A stretch of DNA of 64,000 nucleotides. Origin: Trichosporon coremiiforme. Lineage: Eukaryota > Basidiomycota > Tremellomycetes > Trichosporonales > Trichosporonaceae. The translations under genes were made by a program, and so were the position numbers. The DNA lies in the NCBI GenBank assembly GCA_039545355.1, contig BCJJ01000010.1, forward strand, positions 443,085 through 507,084, written 5' to 3'. Numbering within the stretch: the first letter of the stretch is position 1; each line of letters opens with the position of its first letter. Below the pieces are notes generated by a model. That model was not told where the DNA came from. It searched no databases and saw only the letters and a program-made list of their open reading frames with translations. Positions 58,246 through 64,000 of the stretch are shown piece after piece.

Positions 58246-59532
58246 CTACTTCTTCTCGTCCTTGTTTCCTCCCTGGTCCTCGAGGCTCATCGCGATGGCG
58301 CGGGCGATGGCGGCCTCCTCGTCCTCATCGTCGTCCATGTCGACGTCGTCCGGGTTCTCGCCGCGGGAGAGCGCCATCGCGCGCGCGAGCATGGCCTCCT
58401 CGTCGTCCTCGTCCTCGTCCTCGTCGAGCATGTCCTCGTCGCCGGCATCGGCCGGGCTGTCACCAGGCGCCTTGGCGCTCGGGTCGTTTGCGTTCGTGAG
58501 CCCCGCCGTCGTGCCCGCCGTAAAGCCTGCCGTGTGGCCTTGCTCCGGGTTCGGCGCGCCATGCACGTCCTGCGGTACGACCGCCGCCTCGACTGCGTCG
58601 TTGCTCGTCGTCGCGCCGCCGCGCTCCCGCGCTTCCCGCTCCTGCGCCTCCTGCAGTGACATGCGCAGCGCCATCGCCAGCTCCGGGTCCATGCTCGCGT
58701 CAAAGTCGTCGTCGCCTCCGCCGCCTCCGCCGACCTCCCGCTCACCGTCGTAGAGAATCGGGCTCTGCTGGATCACATCACTGAGGAGATGAGGGCCAGT
58801 GGGGACAGAGACGAGGTGGCTCTCGCCGCCGCCCGCCGCCTCGATCAGAGCGCCGAGCTTCTCGTCGTTCGCCATTCCCTCGTCGCCAAACGTGACGATG
58901 TCAATCAGCACATTGTTCTTCCGCAGCTTCTTGCCCAGCTTCACGAGCTCCTCCTGCGTGTCGTCCAGCGGCGAGCCGACAAAGACGACGACACGCTGCC
59001 GCTGGTTCTTGTTCTCGCGGTGCTTCAGCGCAAGCTGAGCGATCTGAATCGACGTGATCAGGTCGCTGACGCCGCCGATCGCAGCCTTGTTCAGAGCCGA
59101 CAGAAGCTTTCCAATATCGTTTGTCGGGGTCACGAGGAGAGACGGGCTGTGGCGTCAGCTACAACTGGAAGAATGACTAGCTGCACAGCTCTGGACGCTT
59201 AGTCACCGGGGCAGATGTGCTTCGGTTCCGACGTCTCCGCCGGATGACGGTAGAGCTGCGCGCGGCACTCACGACTTGCCGGCCATGGTCATGAGTCCGA
59301 CGGCAGACTCGGGGTTCGCGTCCGTCTTGGCGCTGAACACGGCAGACACGGCCTGCGCTTGCGCCTGGAATCGGGTCGGTGTGTAGTCACCATTCCTGTA
59401 TGTCAGCTGGATACCGCTATCAGTAGCTGCTGTCGCACCTCATGTACTCCGAGTTGTCGAGCCTGTAATGTCAGTTGAGTCCGAGCCTACCCTATGGGCA
59501 ACTTACACAAGCATGCACGACTCGAGCGGCAT
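58246..59532 (-). CDS. RPN10: 26S proteasome ubiquitin receptor Rpn10
   Basis: Four exons on the minus strand, 59532-59507, 59462-59439, 59395-59273 and 59146-58246, encode 357 residues. The N-terminal von Willebrand A domain begins [29 protein letters not shown], matching Rpn10/S5a orthologues, and exon 2 is only 24 nt. Downstream are three ubiquitin-interacting motifs: about 210-229 (DPELAMALRMSLQEAQ), 305-320 (EEAMLARAMALS) and 332-348 (EEAAIARAIAMSLEDQ). Yeast Rpn10 has one UIM and human S5a two, so three is slightly more. Role: part of the proteasome 19S particle, binding polyubiquitinated substrates. The linker between UIM1 and UIM2 is low-complexity and acidic near the end. The gene is convergent with the GMC gene, 213 bases away. 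Confidence 0.97.
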
Positions 59533-60526
59533 GATGGGCAGATGTTGTTGTGTGGTGGTTGCTAGTGAGCGCTGGTTGAGGTTGATCTTGGCTTGTGACG
59601 ACGCGTAATGATGACGCTGGGATGAGTGTGCCACAGCGCATAACCCCGAAGTGCCAGAGACAGCCTCCACCGTGTAACGTGGTGGTGAGGACGAGGGACG
59701 CGAGGGCCGTGGGAGAGGGTGAATGAGGGGGAAGTCAGCGTTGGTGGGCTCCTTGGCTGGAGTACCAAGGAATCCCAGCCAGTCCTAGCCAGTCCCAGCC
59801 TATGAGCCTGCAGCCCTGAGAGGCCTGAGAGTGAGCGAATCCGAGCGTCACCGTGGCCGCGGCCTTACGCCTGACACCTGGCATTCCCCCCACAGCACAG
59901 CACCGCTGCACCAGCTGCACCACCCACAATCCCACCGCACCGCACTGCCAGCCTGGCACCCCTGGCCCTGGCACGACTGCTACGACTACACACCATCTCA
60001 TTACCTCTCTCTCTCTCATCCATCCACTGACTTAAAGCGAGCGACCCCGTCTCGCAAAAACCACACTTTCCTTCCCCCCTTCACTCTCACCACTACATCA
60101 GTAAGTGCTCACTCGATGCTGTTCGACAAAGAACCGAGCTATCGCGAGGCTGCTCCGCCAAACCGGCCGACGACATCATCACGAGGTCGACTTTTGACAG
60201 TGGCCCAAACCTCGGGATGTCTCGGTCTCTGCATCCTCACTCTAGAGCGAGGATCCGCATAGCTACCGGCGATTGGCACCTCGCCGACAATACTGGCGAT
60301 TAGCGGCCGCGCTCGCGGCGGATGGTCGTTGACGTGGAAATGACAGCCTGTCTGCCGCGGCCCCGATCAATGAATCGTTGGCGCCGTGGGCGTGGCGCTC
60401 AGTCCGCAGTGGCCTCTCCCTGTTCCCATCCAGCGCGCCAGCGTTGTTACGTTTTGCTGACATCGTGCTCTTCTTTGTTTGACCGCGATTTCGCTTTCTT
60501 GTGTTCATCGCACCAGATCTACCACC
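59533..60526. other. Divergent promoter region between RPN10 and ACT1
   Basis: About 1 kb. It contains short CCAGCCAGTCC-type repeats at 59777-59800 and CT-rich tracts towards the actin start. No gene is supported. Confidence 0.55.
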
Positions 60527-62283
<1,757 letters not shown>

Positions 62284-63360
62284 GCGCATATCTAGATTTG
62301 CGCAGGCGCAGACGCGGAGCCCGAGGATTCCAAGGTGCCGCCGACTCGCTCGGCGGTTTGTTAAGAGCCGCACAAGAAAGCGGCATAGCTAGTAGTCGAT
62401 GCAACGGGTTCGTGAAGGTGAACTGGTGCTATGATGCCACAGGCACCTGCCTGTCAATACTGAAACCATCCGCAACCACGTAGAGACTACTCAAAGACAA
62501 TACCTTCAGGCGCTCGCCAACTTGCTGTCATCATGGGCAGCCCCATGGCGGTCGTGGTGCATGCTTGGCTCGATGACAGGTCCGCAGAACAGGAGGCCTC
62601 GGTTGATCACTCGTTCGCTGGTGGAGGTGTCTCAAACCCCTGCGCCCAGGCAGATTATGACGTGCGGCCTCCACTCGACTCGAGGTGCCCGCAGAGTACG
62701 CCGCTACGCTGTGTGCACCGAGTGCTGGATGCATAACGAGGTTGGGGACGCGTGCCCGTCGCACCAGTTTCACCAACTCCTGGTTAACACGGGCGCGCGC
62801 AGGACACGCACGGCCGCACAGGGGCGGACAAAGCTGGGCAGCCTGACCAAGCGCAGCTGCATGCCTTACCAGCATGCTGCGGTTGCTTCATGACGTTGCC
62901 TGGCCGCACGTGGCACTCCTACAACTCGCATCGAGACGCCTCCACCCCAGTTGACCACTTGACGAGACCGGTTCAGATCTCGATCTCATCATCTCGCCGT
63001 CTCTCCTGTCTACCCCACGTCTTTCTTCGCCCTCATCGGTTGAACTTTTTGACTATGTTACATCCGATCATCATCCCCAAACCCACTAGTCGCTCCAATC
63101 GTCGCAGCGTCGTGAACGCATTCATCTCTCGACGCGCGACGAAACCTCCGGCTACTCAGTCCAGAGGAGCGGGACGAAACCAAGGCTGTGTGGCAGGGTG
63201 AGTGTCGGGATATCACGCTGCGCCTCGCTAAGCAGGAGTTGTGCGAAACAATCCGTCTCCCGGCGCTGTTTCCTGCAGCGCGACTCGCTTCTTGCGGGCG
63301 GGGACGTTGTAGTGATCTCCTCGATTCATGCTTCGTTGCTGGGTGATTCGGTTGGCGAGG
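62284..63360. other. Intergenic region, nothing recognised
   Basis: About 1.1 kb downstream of actin. Short frames on both strands lack motifs. A frame starting at 63055 (MLHPIIIPKP) followed by a GTGAGT donor near 63200 looks gene-like at its start but cannot be continued. Confidence 0.45.
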
Positions 63361-63808
63361 TCAATCATCGTACCCGTTGTGCCCACGCCGTAAGTTGCGG
63401 ATCGCCACATCGTGCTTGTTGCCCTCAATTTCCAGTCCGCGTTCATGGCACAAATCGTTCAGCTCGTCCCAACGCTTGGAGCAGAGAGCTAGGTACCTCT
63501 CATCATCAACTGAGGCAATCAGCATCGCAGTCGAAGTGGCAAGCCTTACCGGGATCTCTTAGCTTATCATCCTCCATGGACAGCTGCCCTAGTCGGAGTC
63601 TCAGGTCCTGTTCAGTCCTAGCAGCAAGAGCTTCCTGTCCTTGGAGCAAGTCCCGACAGCCTTGCTTAGACAACGCATCGCTCAGGTCTTTCACGGGACC
63701 TTCGGCCAGGTCGAACTGGGAACGCTTGGAAAAGAATTGCGATTTAAGGTCTCTAATGGCCAGAGCGATGGGCGCAGGAACCGCGAAGAAGCGCTTGTTT
63801 GGAGACCC
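63361..63808 (-). CDS. 3' part of a gene with a SAP-like motif (5' end unresolved)
   Basis: Two joined minus-strand exons, 63808-63550 and 63509-63361, with a canonical 40-nt intron, give an open frame. It reads AIRDLKSQFFSKRSQFDLAEG, LSDALSKQGCRDLLQGQEAL, LRLRLGQLSMEDDKLRD, then DDERYLALCSKRWDELNDLC and HERGLEIEGNKHDVAIRNL. The last part resembles a SAP DNA-binding helix-loop-helix (LC..RGL...GNK..). An in-frame stop (63809-63811) sits immediately upstream, so either an exon boundary lies here or the gene is broken. A further stretch towards the window edge reads RCEKCTLCFGSF in the same frame and may be an earlier exon. The 5' end may lie beyond the window. Confidence 0.35.
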
Positions 63809-64000
63809 TTAGGCATATATCTGTTGTACCTCCTTTCTTTTAGCTCTCGAGCTCCGCAAGGTGGGCTGGAAGGACCCGAAGCAAAGCGTGCACTTCTCAC
63901 ACCTCAGTCGCTGGTGGACCTTATGCATATACGTTGCCCCTCGTTCCCTCCCGGGCACAAAGTCTCGTTGGAGAACGGCGGCGAGGCATACCCAAGAAAC

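Overview
The window is nuclear DNA from a GC-rich basidiomycete yeast. Very short introns (mostly 33-45 nt, GTGAGT/GTAAGT donors, CTAAC or CTGAC branch-like motifs, CAG/TAG acceptors), a 375-residue actin with a fungal sequence, Zn2Cys6 regulators and an intron-containing tRNA-Ala all fit Tremellomycetes, most likely Trichosporonales (Vanrija, Apiotrichum or Cutaneotrichosporon type). That placement is an inference from gene style, not from a database match. Every multi-exon model below was spliced by hand; in each one the reading frame closes exactly.

Layout. 1.3-14.7 kb: a probable catabolic cluster holding a zinc alcohol dehydrogenase, a divergently transcribed HyuB/HyuA pair (hydantoinase/5-oxoprolinase family, split as in bacteria), an allantoate-permease-type MFS transporter, a DUF1445 (YcsI/D-glutamate cyclase family) enzyme and a Zn2Cys6 regulator. 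Near-identical CGG-N6-CCG palindromes lie upstream of the ADH, between HyuB and HyuA, and upstream of the DUF1445 gene. 14.8-16.7 kb: a small gene of unknown function and a decayed tandem copy of it. 16.7-21.5 kb: two tandem wax-synthase-like (MBOAT) genes with alanine/glutamate-rich tails. 22-26 kb: an 85-residue conserved-looking small protein, a tRNA-Ala(AGC) and an intronless TauD-type dioxygenase. 26-31 kb: mostly gene-poor, with possible coding relics. 31-38.5 kb: a FAD oxidoreductase, a second Zn2Cys6 regulator and a second allantoate-permease-type transporter, possibly another small catabolic set. 40.5-47 kb: an Asn-rich DUF7137 protein, a truncated GMC oxidoreductase relic, an MDR reductase and a disordered protein with four copies of an AKIxARA motif. 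48.9-58 kb: a P2D (ENA-type) cation ATPase and a secreted GMC oxidoreductase. 58.2-62.3 kb: housekeeping genes RPN10 and ACT1. The right edge holds a fragment with a SAP-like motif.

How the genes may work together: in Bacillus the DUF1445 protein YcsI sits beside the 5-oxoprolinase genes, and the vertebrate D-glutamate cyclase makes 5-oxo-D-proline. A DUF1445 enzyme plus HyuA/HyuB plus an organic-anion permease and a local regulator therefore suggests uptake and ring-opening of a 5-oxoproline-, hydantoin- or lactam-like compound. The substrate itself cannot be read from the sequence.
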